Positions 24,941-33,288 of a DNA stretch of 36,357 nucleotides are shown piece by piece; positions within the stretch are counted from its first letter, which is position 1, and the number at the start of each line of letters is the position of its first letter. Below the pieces are notes generated by a model. The model did no database searches and was not told the origin of the DNA. It saw only the letters and a program-made list of their open reading frames with translations. The stretch lies in NCBI RefSeq assembly GCF_903853455.1, contig NZ_CAINTR010000163.1, positions 1-36,357 on the forward strand, read 5' to 3'. Position numbers and translations under genes: made by a program. The stretch comes from an uncultured Magnetospirillum sp. GTDB taxonomy: Bacteria; Pseudomonadota; Alphaproteobacteria; Rhodospirillales; Magnetospirillaceae.

Positions 24941-25738
24941 TTAAGAGGTTCTCGCCAGCTTTTCGTACCAGTCGCGGGGAAATTTCGCCTCGGCGCGGGC
25001 TTCGTGGTTGAACGGGGGTTTGAGGCCGGCGGGGTAGCGATCCGCCATCCAGGCGTGAAAGGCGGCCTCGCCCTCCTGGCCGCGCCGTTCGGCCATGAAG
25101 CTGAACCACCGCACCCCGGCGGCGACGTGGTGGATCTCGTCGTGGAAGATCACGTCCAGCGCCGGCGGCGTCAGCGTGTCGCCGTTGCGCGACAGCTTGT
25201 CCATGGTGGCCGGCGTGGTGTCGAGGCCGCGCGCCTCCAGGGTCATGGGCACCACGGCGAGGCGGGCCATCAGGTCGTCGGCGGTCTTTTCCGCCGCCTG
25301 CCACAGCCCGTCATGGGCCGGCAGGTCGCCATAGCTGGCCCCCAGCCGGTTGAGCAGGTCTTCCAGCATCTCGAAATGCCGCGCCTCGTCCAGCGCCACC
25401 CGCACCCAGTCGTCGTAGAACTCCTTGGGCAGGTCCTCATGGGTGAAGCGGGCGACGATGTCCCAGCCGAGGTCGATGGCGTTGAGCTCGATATGGGCCA
25501 GGGCGTGGATCAGGCTGATACGGCCGCGGTCGCCGCCATAGGAACGCCGGGGCATCTCCTTGAACGGCAGCAGTTGCGGCCGGTCCGGCCGCGCCGGCCG
25601 GGCGGGCGGCGGAGTGGCGCCGATGGCGGCGATGCGCCCGCTGGTCCAGTCCTCGGAGAAGGCGCGGGTAAGGCGGCACTTCTCCTGCGGATCGGCGGTG
25701 GCGAGGACGGCGCAGGCAGCTTCCGATAAGGTCGTCAT
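24941..25738 (-). CDS. DUF455 family ferritin-like protein
   Basis: The 265-residue protein matches the uncharacterised DUF455 family. Helical segments carry possible metal-binding motifs: HALAHIELNAIDLGWD (residues about 79-94), ALDEARHFEMLEDLL and FHDEIHHVAAGVRWF. These Glu/His pairs match a ferritin-like diiron fold, related in outline to tRNA hydroxylase MiaE; metal content and substrate are unknown. ATG 25738 is the start. It is the last gene of a minus-strand series glnE-bcp-DUF455, separated from bcp by 82 bp of strong hairpins. Confidence 0.8.
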   Translation of the reverse strand: MTTLSEAACAVLATADPQEKCRLTRAFSEDWTSGRIAAIGATPPPARPARPDRPQLLPFKEMPRRSYGGDRGRISLIHALAHIELNAIDLGWDIVARFTHEDLPKEFYDDWVRVALDEARHFEMLEDLLNRLGASYGDLPAHDGLWQAAEKTADDLMARLAVVPMTLEARGLDTTPATMDKLSRNGDTLTPPALDVIFHDEIHHVAAGVRWFSFMAERRGQEGEAAFHAWMADRYPAGLKPPFNHEARAEAKFPRDWYEKLARTS

Positions 25739-25763
25739 GATGATGAGCCCTCAATCGCCGGGC

Positions 25764-25820
25764 GCCGCCTCCGGCGGCTTGGCTTTCGCGGCACGAGCCG
25801 CGCGGCCGTAGTCACGGCCG
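25764..25820 (-). other. Three consecutive GC-rich hairpins between bcp and the DUF455 gene
   Basis: In minus-strand order there are CGGCCGT/ACGGCCG (25803-25820, 4-base loop), CGCGGC/GCCGCG (25787-25802, 4-base loop) and GCCGCC/GGCGGC (25764-25778, 3-base loop). All stems are perfect. The first begins directly after the bcp stop codon and abuts the second. No T-run follows, so this looks like an mRNA stability or processing element more than a terminator. Confidence 0.6.
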
Positions 25821-26282
25821 TCATAGGGCCTTCGCCGCCGCGAGGACCGCGTCGGCGTGGCCGGTGACCTTGACCTTGCGCCATTCGGCCCGCACCACGC
25901 CGTCCCGGTCGATCAGGAAGGTGGAGCGCTCGATGCCCATGTATTCGCGGCCGTACATGCTTTTCTTCTTCCACACGCCATAGGCCTCGCACACCGTTCC
26001 CTCGGGGTCGGAGCCCAGGCGGAATGGCAATTCGTGCTTGGCGCGGAACTTGGCGTGGCTGGCCACCGAATCCTTGGACACTCCCAGGATCGCCACCCCG
26101 GCGGCACGGTAGGCTTCGATGGCGTCGCGGAAGGCCTTGGCCTCGCTGGTGCAGCCCGACGTGTCGTCCTTAGGGTAGAAGTACAGCACCAGAATCTTGC
26201 CGCCATACTCCGCCAGACTGGTCTTGCCGTCGTCGCAGTCCATGGCGAAGGCGGGGGCGGGCTTGCCGATTTCGGTCGTCAT
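25821..26282 (-). CDS. bcp: Thioredoxin-dependent thiol peroxidase, Bcp/PrxQ family
   Basis: The 153-residue peroxiredoxin has the Bcp fold: GKPAPAFAMDCDDG at the start, VLYFYPKDDTSGCTSEA with peroxidatic Cys44, and IERSTFLIDRDGVVRAEWRKVKVTGHADAVL near the end. It reduces H2O2 and organic peroxides. The resolving Cys usually five residues after the peroxidatic Cys is Lys49 here; Cys16 and Cys98 remain. Its ATG overlaps the glnE stop (ATGA), so the two genes are translationally coupled. Confidence 0.94.
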   Translation of the reverse strand: MTTEIGKPAPAFAMDCDDGKTSLAEYGGKILVLYFYPKDDTSGCTSEAKAFRDAIEAYRAAGVAILGVSKDSVASHAKFRAKHELPFRLGSDPEGTVCEAYGVWKKKSMYGREYMGIERSTFLIDRDGVVRAEWRKVKVTGHADAVLAAAKAL

Positions 26283-29257
26283 GGGGATACCTCGTGGGGT
26301 TGGGAATTGCGAACGGCCTGAGCCGGTTCGTCCACCAATCGGACGAACACGTCATGGGCTTCCTTGGCGCAGTCGTCCATGCGGTCGGTCAGGCTCTTGA
26401 AATCGGTCAGGCCGGCGGCGCGGACCAAGACATCTTGAAGCCCGCGCGGCGCGGTGGCTTCATCGAAGCCGCCGGCGATGGTCTGGCGCAGCACGGTCTG
26501 AACCGCCGACCACAGCCGCAGCGCCTCGACCAGGGCATCCCGGTCGGATCGCTCCAGCACGCCGCAGGCGGCGGCGTTGTCCAGCGCCTCGGCGGTGTTG
26601 GGGCTGAGAATTTCCGGGTGGTCGGCGGCATGGGCCAGTTGCAGATACTGGGCGACGAATTCGATGTCCACCAGCCCGCCGCGCCGATGCTTGACCTCCC
26701 ACGGCGAGGTGGCCTTGTGCTCCTTGGCCATGCGTTCGCGCATGTCGGCGACGTCGAGCACCAGCTTGGCCGGGTCGCGCCGCCGTTTCAGGGTGGCGCC
26801 GATGATCGCCTCGACCGCTTGGCCCAGGGTGGTATCGCCGGCCACCACCCGGGCGCGGGTCAGCGCCATGTGCTCCCAGGTCCAGGCGGCTTCCTCCTGA
26901 TAGCGGCGGAAGGCTTCCAGGCTGGAGGCGATGGGGCCGGCGTTGCCGGATGGCCGCAGCCGCATGTCCACCTCGTACAGCGTTCCCTCGCCGGTCTTGG
27001 CGGTCAGGGCGTTGACCATGCGCTGGGTCAGGCGGGCGAACCAGGTGGGAGGCGCCAGCGGGCGCGCCCCGTCGGACTCCTCTGAGTCCGGCGGGGCGTC
27101 GTAGACCAGGATCAGGTCGAGGTCGGAGGTGGCCGACATCTCGTGGCCGCCCGCCTTGCCCATGGCCAGGATCACCCAGGCCCCGCCGGCGATCCGGCCA
27201 TGGGTGCGGGCGAATTCCGCCTCCACCAGCGGTCCCAGCCGGGCCAGCACGGCGGCGGCGACGTGGGACAGGGCGCGGGCGGCTTCGGTGGCCTCGATGG
27301 TGTTGCGCAGGGTCAGGACGCCGACCTGGAACTTGCGGTCGTTGGTCCAGCGCCGCGAGATGTCCAGCACCTGCTCGAAGGTGTCGGCTTCGGCCAGGGC
27401 CTTGTCCAACTCGGCCTGCAACGCGGCTTGCGGCGGCGGCGGTTCGAAGAACCGGGCCTGCAACACCGAGTCGAGCAAGCTGGGGTGGCGTGCCAGATGC
27501 TCGGCCAGCAGCGGCGCGTCGCCCATGATCTCGGCCACCAGGTCCAGCAGCGACGGATTGGCGTGGAACAGCGAGAACAGCGGCACCCCGGCCGGCAGGC
27601 ATCCCAGGAATCCGTCGAACCGCATGAAGGCCTCGTCGGGCGCGGCGGTGGTTGCCAACGCCGCCAGCAGAGTCGGCGTCAGCTCGGTCAGCAGTTCGCG
27701 GGCGCGGGTCGAGCGGGTGGCGCGCACCCGCCCATGGTGCCAGCCGCGAATGGTGGAGCAGACCGCCTCGGCGTTGCCGAAGCCCATCCCGGTGATGGTC
27801 TGGACGGTCTCGGGGTCGTTCTCGCCGCCGGTGAACACCAGATTGCCGCTTGCTCCCAGGGCGGGGGCGTCCTCGAACAGGCGGGCATAGTGCTTTTCCA
27901 CCGTCTGAAGGTGGCCGGTCAACTCGGCGGCGAAGGTCTCGAACTCCGCATGGCCCATGAACGCGGCGATCTCGGCCAACTGGGCCGGATGGCTTGGCAT
28001 GGTCTGGGTCTGCTTGTCGTCGACCATCTGCAAGCGGTGCTCCAGCTTGCGCAGGTAGAAATAGGCCGCCGACAGATCCTCGACCACGCCGCAATCCACA
28101 TGGCCGGCCGCCGCCAGGGCGTGCAGCGCCGCAAGAGTGCCCGCGACCCGCATCTCGGGCTCGCGGCCGCCCCAGATCAATTGCTGGGTCTGGACGAAGA
28201 ACTCGATCTCGCGGATGCCGCCGCGCCCCAGCTTGATGTTGTGGCCGGCCACCGCGATGGTGCGCCCGCCCTTGTGGGCGTTGATCTGGCGCTTGATGGA
28301 ATGGATGTCCTGGATGGCGGCGAAATCCAGCGACTTGCGCCAGATGAACGGGCGGAGGAACCGGAGGAAGGCGGCACCGGTCTCGGAATCGCCGGCCACC
28401 AGCCGCGCCTTGATCATGGCGGCGCGTTCCCAGTTCTGCCCGAAGCCCTCGTAATAGGCCTCGGCCGCCACCAGCGCCACGGCGGGCGGGGTCGAGCCGG
28501 GGTCGGGCCGCAGCCGGAGATCGGTGCGGAAGACGTAGCCGTCGGCGGTGCGCTCGTCGAGAATCCGCACCAGATCCTTGGTCAGGGCGATGACGCATTC
28601 CTGAATGCTCTTGCGCCCGCTATAGACCATCTTTTCGTGGTCGTAGAACACGATCAGATCGATATCGCTGGAATAGTTCAGCTCGCGCCCGCCCAGCTTG
28701 CCCATGCCGAGCACGATCAGGCCGGAGCCGCGCTCGGGGTCCTCGGGATGGGCCAGCCGCAGGGTGCCGCGCTCGGCCTCGCGGCGCAGCAGGAAGCGGA
28801 TGGCGAGACGGATGGCGGTTTCCGCCAGCAGCGACAGCGAACCGGTCACCTGCTCCAGCGTCCAGGCCCCTCCCAGGTCGGCCATGGCCGCCAGCAGGGA
28901 ACAGCGGCGCTTGACCGTGCGCAGGCTGGTCATCAGACGGCCGAGATCGGTTTCCTCGGCCAATTCGGCCCGCAGATCGTCCATCAGCCGGTCGAAGGCG
29001 GCATCGGGGCCGCTGTCCAGCATCCGCCGCAGCAGAGCCGGTTCCTTCTCCAGGCAATGGGTGAGGAAGGGGCTGTTGCCGAACACGCCGCGCAGCAGTC
29101 GGCCGATCACCGGTTGCTCGGGAGCCGTCCGCATGAAGGCGGCCAGATCGGAATCATCGGTCCCGTCGGCGGCCTCAAGCCAGCGCGACAGGCCGACCGC
29201 GGCGCGATTGCCGTCGGCGACAATAGGGAAGAAACCGTCGTCGAGTGGAAAACTCAC
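26279..29257 (-). CDS. glnE: Bifunctional glutamine synthetase adenylyltransferase/adenylyl-removing enzyme
   Basis: The 992-residue protein has two nucleotidyltransferase domains. The N-terminal domain (adenylyl removal) carries GMGKLGGRELNYSSDIDL near residues 183-200. The C-terminal domain (adenylylation) carries AMGKAGGHEMSATSDLDLIL near residue 712. Helical linkers and a GlnD PII-uridylyltransferase-like region (HRRGGLVDIEFVAQYLQLAH) follow each. GlnE adds or removes AMP on glutamine synthetase in response to PII, glutamine and 2-oxoglutarate. The start is GTG 29257 with a weak SD, so it could be slightly downstream. The gene is divergent from the AsmA-like gene with an 83-bp gap. Confidence 0.96.
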   Translation of the reverse strand: MSFPLDDGFFPIVADGNRAAVGLSRWLEAADGTDDSDLAAFMRTAPEQPVIGRLLRGVFGNSPFLTHCLEKEPALLRRMLDSGPDAAFDRLMDDLRAELAEETDLGRLMTSLRTVKRRCSLLAAMADLGGAWTLEQVTGSLSLLAETAIRLAIRFLLRREAERGTLRLAHPEDPERGSGLIVLGMGKLGGRELNYSSDIDLIVFYDHEKMVYSGRKSIQECVIALTKDLVRILDERTADGYVFRTDLRLRPDPGSTPPAVALVAAEAYYEGFGQNWERAAMIKARLVAGDSETGAAFLRFLRPFIWRKSLDFAAIQDIHSIKRQINAHKGGRTIAVAGHNIKLGRGGIREIEFFVQTQQLIWGGREPEMRVAGTLAALHALAAAGHVDCGVVEDLSAAYFYLRKLEHRLQMVDDKQTQTMPSHPAQLAEIAAFMGHAEFETFAAELTGHLQTVEKHYARLFEDAPALGASGNLVFTGGENDPETVQTITGMGFGNAEAVCSTIRGWHHGRVRATRSTRARELLTELTPTLLAALATTAAPDEAFMRFDGFLGCLPAGVPLFSLFHANPSLLDLVAEIMGDAPLLAEHLARHPSLLDSVLQARFFEPPPPQAALQAELDKALAEADTFEQVLDISRRWTNDRKFQVGVLTLRNTIEATEAARALSHVAAAVLARLGPLVEAEFARTHGRIAGGAWVILAMGKAGGHEMSATSDLDLILVYDAPPDSEESDGARPLAPPTWFARLTQRMVNALTAKTGEGTLYEVDMRLRPSGNAGPIASSLEAFRRYQEEAAWTWEHMALTRARVVAGDTTLGQAVEAIIGATLKRRRDPAKLVLDVADMRERMAKEHKATSPWEVKHRRGGLVDIEFVAQYLQLAHAADHPEILSPNTAEALDNAAACGVLERSDRDALVEALRLWSAVQTVLRQTIAGGFDEATAPRGLQDVLVRAAGLTDFKSLTDRMDDCAKEAHDVFVRLVDEPAQAVRNSQPHEVSP

Positions 29258-29340
29258 CTTGTGCGGCCCCTAGCGTTGTGGTTGCTTGCACACTGCTGAA
29301 TGCGGGATCGAGGGTCAAGGGAACATGGAGGTGCGAGCGA

Positions 29341-32300
29341 GTGGTCCACGGCGCCGTTAGGAGTCTGTTCCAGTTTATCGGGGCTGTCCTGGCAGGCCTA
29401 TTGATCGCGATCCCTGTGTTCGTCCTGCGGCTGAACTCCGGGCCGATCGCGCTTGAGTTCCTCACACCTTATATCGAGCAGGCGCTGACCGCCAAGGATG
29501 GTTCGCTGTCGGTGAAGCTCGACGCCACGATCCTGGTGGCGGGCGGTGGCGACCGCATGCTTGAAATCCACGCCGTCAACGTGCGGGCCTATCTGGCCGG
29601 CAGCGACCAGCCCATCGCCTCGGTGCCGGATATGGCGCTCAGCCTCAGCGGCCGGGCGCTGCTGCGCGGCGAGATCGCCCCCAATTCCATTCGCCTCTCA
29701 GGGCTGCGGGTGCGGCTGCGGCGCGATGCGGGCGGGGCGCTGCAATGGGGAATCGGCGGCGCCGAGGGCGAGGCCGAGCCCCCCACCGATGCCGGGGTGG
29801 TGGTGAATGCGCTGAAGGACGCCATGCTGGGCGCGCCCGATTCGGCCAAGCCGGGCCGCGCGCTTCAGGTTCTCAGCATCCGCAACGCCGACATCATGAT
29901 CGAGGATCAGGCCTTGGGGACCACTTGGCACGCGCCCAGCGCCGAGGTTTCCATCCGTCGTGTCGTCGATGGGGTCGTCGCGTCCGGCAAGGCGGGACTG
30001 GACCTAGCCGGCGAGAAGGGCGACCTGCTGATCGAGGCGGCCTACCACAAGGCCGATGGGGCGGTGGACGCCACGTTGCGGCTGGCGGGCTTCCGGCCGG
30101 CTGTGCTGGCCCGGTTCGGCGGACCCATGGCCCAGCTCGGCGTGATCGACATGCCGCTGGCCGGAACCGTGCAGGGCCGTCTGAGCGGAACCGGCGCGGT
30201 CGAGAAGCTGGCCTTCGACCTGTCGGGCGGTGCCGGCTCGCTGGATCTGCCGGCGCCGTTCAACGCCCGGCACAAGGTTGCTTCGGCGGCGCTGCGCGGC
30301 GAACTGAGCCATGCCATGACCCGTCTCGACCTGACCGAGATGCGGATCGATCTGGGCGGGCCGACCGTGACCCTGGCGGCGGTGGCCGACGGCCTGGGCG
30401 GCGAGACCGTCATCAAGGCCGAGGGCAGCATTCGCGACACGCCGGTGGATTCGGTGCGCGACCTGTGGCCGGTGGGGCTGGCCCAGGATGCGCGCGATTG
30501 GGTGGTTCCCAACCTGTCCAAGGGCGTGGTCCGCGAGGCCAGCATCACCCTGTCGGCGCGGTCTCCCTCCGGGCGGTTCGACGACGTGGTGATCGACCAC
30601 CTCGGCGGCGAGGTTCACCCCGAAGGGGTCACGGTCGACTACCTGCACCCCATGCCGGTGGCGAGGAACGTGGCGGCGGACTGCACCTTCGACGCCCACA
30701 GCTTCCGCATCGCGCTGAAGGCCGGCGAGTTGTACGGCCTCAGGCTCAAGGACGGCACCGTCAGCCTGACCGGACTCGACAAGGACACCCAGTTCGCCGA
30801 CATCGAACTGGGGATCAATGGACCGGCCACCGACGCGCTGCGACTGATCGACAATCCGCCGCTGCGCTATGCCCAGGCGCTGGGGATCGCGCCGGACAAG
30901 GTGGGCGGCGATGCCGTGGCCAAGGTCCGCTTCAAATTCCCGCTGCTCAAGACGCTGCGGCTCGACGACGTGGGCATCAAGGCCGACGCCACGGTCAAGG
31001 GCGTCACCATCCCCAAGGTGATGATGGGGCTCGACCTCAACGGCGGCACCCTTGTCCTCGACGTTGACGCGAAGGGCCTGGACGCCACCGGCCCGGTGGT
31101 TCTGGGCAGCATCGACGGCACCCTGGTCTGGCGCGAAAATTTCTCGGCCAAGGGCGTGCCGTTCCGCAGCCGCTACCAGTTGAAGGCGCCGGCGATGAGC
31201 GAGGCCCAGCGTAAGGAGCTTGGCCTCGACGGCGCGCCTTTCGTCGCGCCGTTCGTGGCGGGGCCGGTCGCCGCCGACGTTACCGCCACCTTCGCCGACG
31301 GCGGAAAGGGCAGCATCGAGGCCAAGATCGACCTGGCGACCGCGCGCATGCAGTTGCCGGGACTGGGATGGAACAAGGAACCGGGCAAACCCGGTGCCGC
31401 CGAGGTCTCGGTCCGCCTTGATCGCAAGGTGATCGCCGCGGTGCCGAGCTTCACCGTGCTTGCCGGAGACCTGGATGCGCGGGGATCGGTGGCGTTCACC
31501 CCCGAGGGCGCGGCGCGGCGGGTCGAGTTCGCCAAGCTGAGCTACGGCCGGACCAACGGTGACGGCAGCATCGCGCTTCGCCCCGAAAAGGGCGGTCTCG
31601 ACATCGCCTTCAAGGGGGCCAGCTTCGACGCAGAGCCGACCCTGGGCCGCGACGAGACCCAGAAAGGCGGCGAGCCGCGGAGCGACCAGGACAAACCGCC
31701 CCCCATGGCGGTGACGGCCAACGTCAAGACCATGTGGCTGTCGGAAAAGGGGGCGCTGACCAACGCCTCGGCCAGCCTCCAACGCGATTCCGAGGATTGG
31801 CGCAGCCTGACCCTCAAGGGCACGCTGCCGGGCAACAAGACGTTCAGCGCGTCGCTTCAGCCGGGTGCCGCCAAGCGGCGGACCTTCTCCGCCAGTTCCG
31901 ACGACGCCGGCGCGGTGTTCCGGGCGTTTGATGTCTATGGCAGCATGTCGGGCGGCGTGCTGTCGGTGGACGGTTATATCGATGATTCCAAGAAGGAACA
32001 GCCCTTCGTCGGCACCCTCAAGGTCTCGGATTATTATGTCCGCAACGCTCCCGCCCTGGCGCGTCTGCTGACGGTGGTGGCCATGACCGGAATAGTCGAT
32101 GTCCTCCAGGGCGAGGGCGTCGGATTTTCGTCGCTGGACGTGCCCTTCACCCTCGGCGACGGCCTGCTGGAAATACATGACGGCCGTGCCTGGGGGGCGG
32201 CGCTGGGGCTGACCGCCAAGGGCCAGATCGACCTGGACCGCTCGCAGATGGCGCTGGAAGGTACCGTGGTTCCCGCCTATGTCTTCAACAGCGTCCTGGG

Positions 32301-32514
32301 CAACATCCCGGTGCTGGGCTGGCTGATCACCGGCGGCGACAAGGGCGGCGGCGTCATCGCCTTCAATTACAGCATGAAGGGACCGACCGCCGATCCCAGC
32401 GTGGTGGTCAATCCGCTGTCCATGCTGACCCCCGGCTTTCTGCGCAAGCTGTTCAACATCTTCGACGATGGCAGCTCCACCGACGCCCGCAAGGGCGGCC
32501 CGGCCAAGCCATAA
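29341..32514 (+). CDS. AsmA/YhdP-like large envelope protein (DUF3971/AsmA C-terminal type)
   Basis: From GTG 29341, eight bases after a GGAGGT, the product is 1057 residues. One N-terminal membrane helix (FIGAVLAGLLIAIPVFVL) anchors a very long beta-rich periplasmic part of repeated strands. The C-terminal portion matches the AsmA-like region (VLSVDGYIDDSKKEQPFVG, MTGIVDVLQGEGVGFSSLDV, PVLGWLITGGDKGGGVIAFN). AsmA-like proteins such as YhdP and TamB are proposed bridge-like lipid carriers between inner and outer membranes. The frame stays open upstream to 29245, but that extension overlaps the glnE start and lacks an SD. Confidence 0.87.
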   Translation: MVHGAVRSLFQFIGAVLAGLLIAIPVFVLRLNSGPIALEFLTPYIEQALTAKDGSLSVKLDATILVAGGGDRMLEIHAVNVRAYLAGSDQPIASVPDMALSLSGRALLRGEIAPNSIRLSGLRVRLRRDAGGALQWGIGGAEGEAEPPTDAGVVVNALKDAMLGAPDSAKPGRALQVLSIRNADIMIEDQALGTTWHAPSAEVSIRRVVDGVVASGKAGLDLAGEKGDLLIEAAYHKADGAVDATLRLAGFRPAVLARFGGPMAQLGVIDMPLAGTVQGRLSGTGAVEKLAFDLSGGAGSLDLPAPFNARHKVASAALRGELSHAMTRLDLTEMRIDLGGPTVTLAAVADGLGGETVIKAEGSIRDTPVDSVRDLWPVGLAQDARDWVVPNLSKGVVREASITLSARSPSGRFDDVVIDHLGGEVHPEGVTVDYLHPMPVARNVAADCTFDAHSFRIALKAGELYGLRLKDGTVSLTGLDKDTQFADIELGINGPATDALRLIDNPPLRYAQALGIAPDKVGGDAVAKVRFKFPLLKTLRLDDVGIKADATVKGVTIPKVMMGLDLNGGTLVLDVDAKGLDATGPVVLGSIDGTLVWRENFSAKGVPFRSRYQLKAPAMSEAQRKELGLDGAPFVAPFVAGPVAADVTATFADGGKGSIEAKIDLATARMQLPGLGWNKEPGKPGAAEVSVRLDRKVIAAVPSFTVLAGDLDARGSVAFTPEGAARRVEFAKLSYGRTNGDGSIALRPEKGGLDIAFKGASFDAEPTLGRDETQKGGEPRSDQDKPPPMAVTANVKTMWLSEKGALTNASASLQRDSEDWRSLTLKGTLPGNKTFSASLQPGAAKRRTFSASSDDAGAVFRAFDVYGSMSGGVLSVDGYIDDSKKEQPFVGTLKVSDYYVRNAPALARLLTVVAMTGIVDVLQGEGVGFSSLDVPFTLGDGLLEIHDGRAWGAALGLTAKGQIDLDRSQMALEGTVVPAYVFNSVLGNIPVLGWLITGGDKGGGVIAFNYSMKGPTADPSVVVNPLSMLTPGFLRKLFNIFDDGSSTDARKGGPAKP

Positions 32515-32534
32515 AAATCGACTTAGTCGATTTT
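32514..32534. promoter_or_regulatory. Perfect 21-bp palindrome upstream of the rubrerythrin operon
   Basis: AAAATCGACT (32514-32523) and AGTCGATTTT (32525-32534) are exact inverted repeats around one T, beginning on the last base of the preceding stop codon. AGTCGAT recurs at 32557-32563. It may be an operator for the rubrerythrin genes, or a weak terminator for the upstream gene because the right arm ends in four T residues. A TACAGT at 32577-32582 is a possible -10. Confidence 0.5.
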
Positions 32535-32615
32535 AAAAACGATTATTACCAATTTCAGTCGATAAGTTCCTTTCGGTACAGTCTCTCCATCGGATCAACC
32601 CAAGGAGACACACCC

Positions 32616-33095
32616 ATGGCACACGACACCACATCTCCGACCATCCAGAACCTGGAATCCGCCTTCGCCGGCGAGTCCATGGCCAACCGCAAATACCTCT
32701 ACTTCGCCCGCCGGGCGCGCGAGCTGGGGGCGGTCGAGGTCGCCGAAGTGTTCGAGCGGACCGCCGAGCAGGAAACCGCGCACGCCTTCGGCCATCTTGA
32801 ACTGCTCTACCCCAAGGACGAACTGACGGTGGAAACGATGTTGCAGATGGCCATCGACGGCGAGACCTACGAGTACACCGAAATGTATCCGCGGTTCCGT
32901 CACCTGGCCGAGCGTGAGGGCAACAGCGCCGCTGTCACCGAGATGGACGGGCAGATCGCCGAGTCCAAGGAGCACGCCGAGCGCTTCGCCAAGATCCTCG
33001 CGACCGCCGCCAAGCGCTTCGCCGCCCTGGCCAAGGTGGAAGAGCGGCATGCCAATCACTATTGCGACACCCTCAATGCCTATAAGGGCGCCTGA
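32616..33095 (+). CDS. Rubrerythrin-family diiron protein lacking a fused rubredoxin domain
   Basis: The 159-residue four-helix protein starts [19 protein letters not shown] and contains EQETAH and [13 protein letters not shown]. Candidate diiron ligands are Glu20, Glu53 and His56 (ExxH), Glu83, Glu86, His120 and a further ExxH at Glu142/His145. In the classical family these reduce H2O2 to water with electrons from rubredoxin. The C-terminal rubredoxin domain of full-length rubrerythrins is absent, but a separate rubredoxin gene follows 25 bp downstream. AAGGAG at 32602-32607 supports ATG 32616. Confidence 0.93.
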   Translation: MAHDTTSPTIQNLESAFAGESMANRKYLYFARRARELGAVEVAEVFERTAEQETAHAFGHLELLYPKDELTVETMLQMAIDGETYEYTEMYPRFRHLAEREGNSAAVTEMDGQIAESKEHAERFAKILATAAKRFAALAKVEERHANHYCDTLNAYKGA

Positions 33096-33120
33096 AACCC
33101 CGGAAGAGGAGAGCCAAGCC

Positions 33121-33285
33121 ATGAAGAAATATGTCTGCGTCGTCTGCGGCTTCGTCTACGACCCCGCCATCGGCATGCCCGAGGACGGCATCCCGGCCGG
33201 CACCGCCTTCGAGGATATCCCCGACGATTGGTGCTGCCCCGATTGCGGCGTGTCCAAATCCGACTTCGAACTCCAGGAGGGCTGA
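33121..33285 (+). CDS. Rubredoxin
   Basis: The 54-residue electron carrier has two CxxC knuckles, [10 protein letters not shown] near the N terminus and [13 protein letters not shown] near the C terminus, which hold one Fe. Length and spacing are typical. An AGAGGAGA SD precedes ATG 33121. Between a rubrerythrin and a reductase it is the obvious electron shuttle. The stop is four bases before the next ATG, and the GGAGG serving that gene lies inside its last codons. Confidence 0.97.
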   Translation: MKKYVCVVCGFVYDPAIGMPEDGIPAGTAFEDIPDDWCCPDCGVSKSDFELQEG

Positions 33286-33288
33286 GCG

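Noticed and set aside
25764-25820. Terminator between bcp and the DUF455 gene
   Set aside because: The stems are strong, but no T-run follows on the minus strand, so intrinsic termination is not supported.
27143-29299. A 718-codon plus-strand open frame opposite glnE
   Set aside because: It shadows glnE codons, is rich in Gly/Gln/His and has no domain; glnE itself is unambiguous.
29245-29340. N-terminal extension of the AsmA-like gene
   Set aside because: It overlaps the divergent glnE start and lacks an SD, whereas GTG 29341 has GGAGGT at the right distance.
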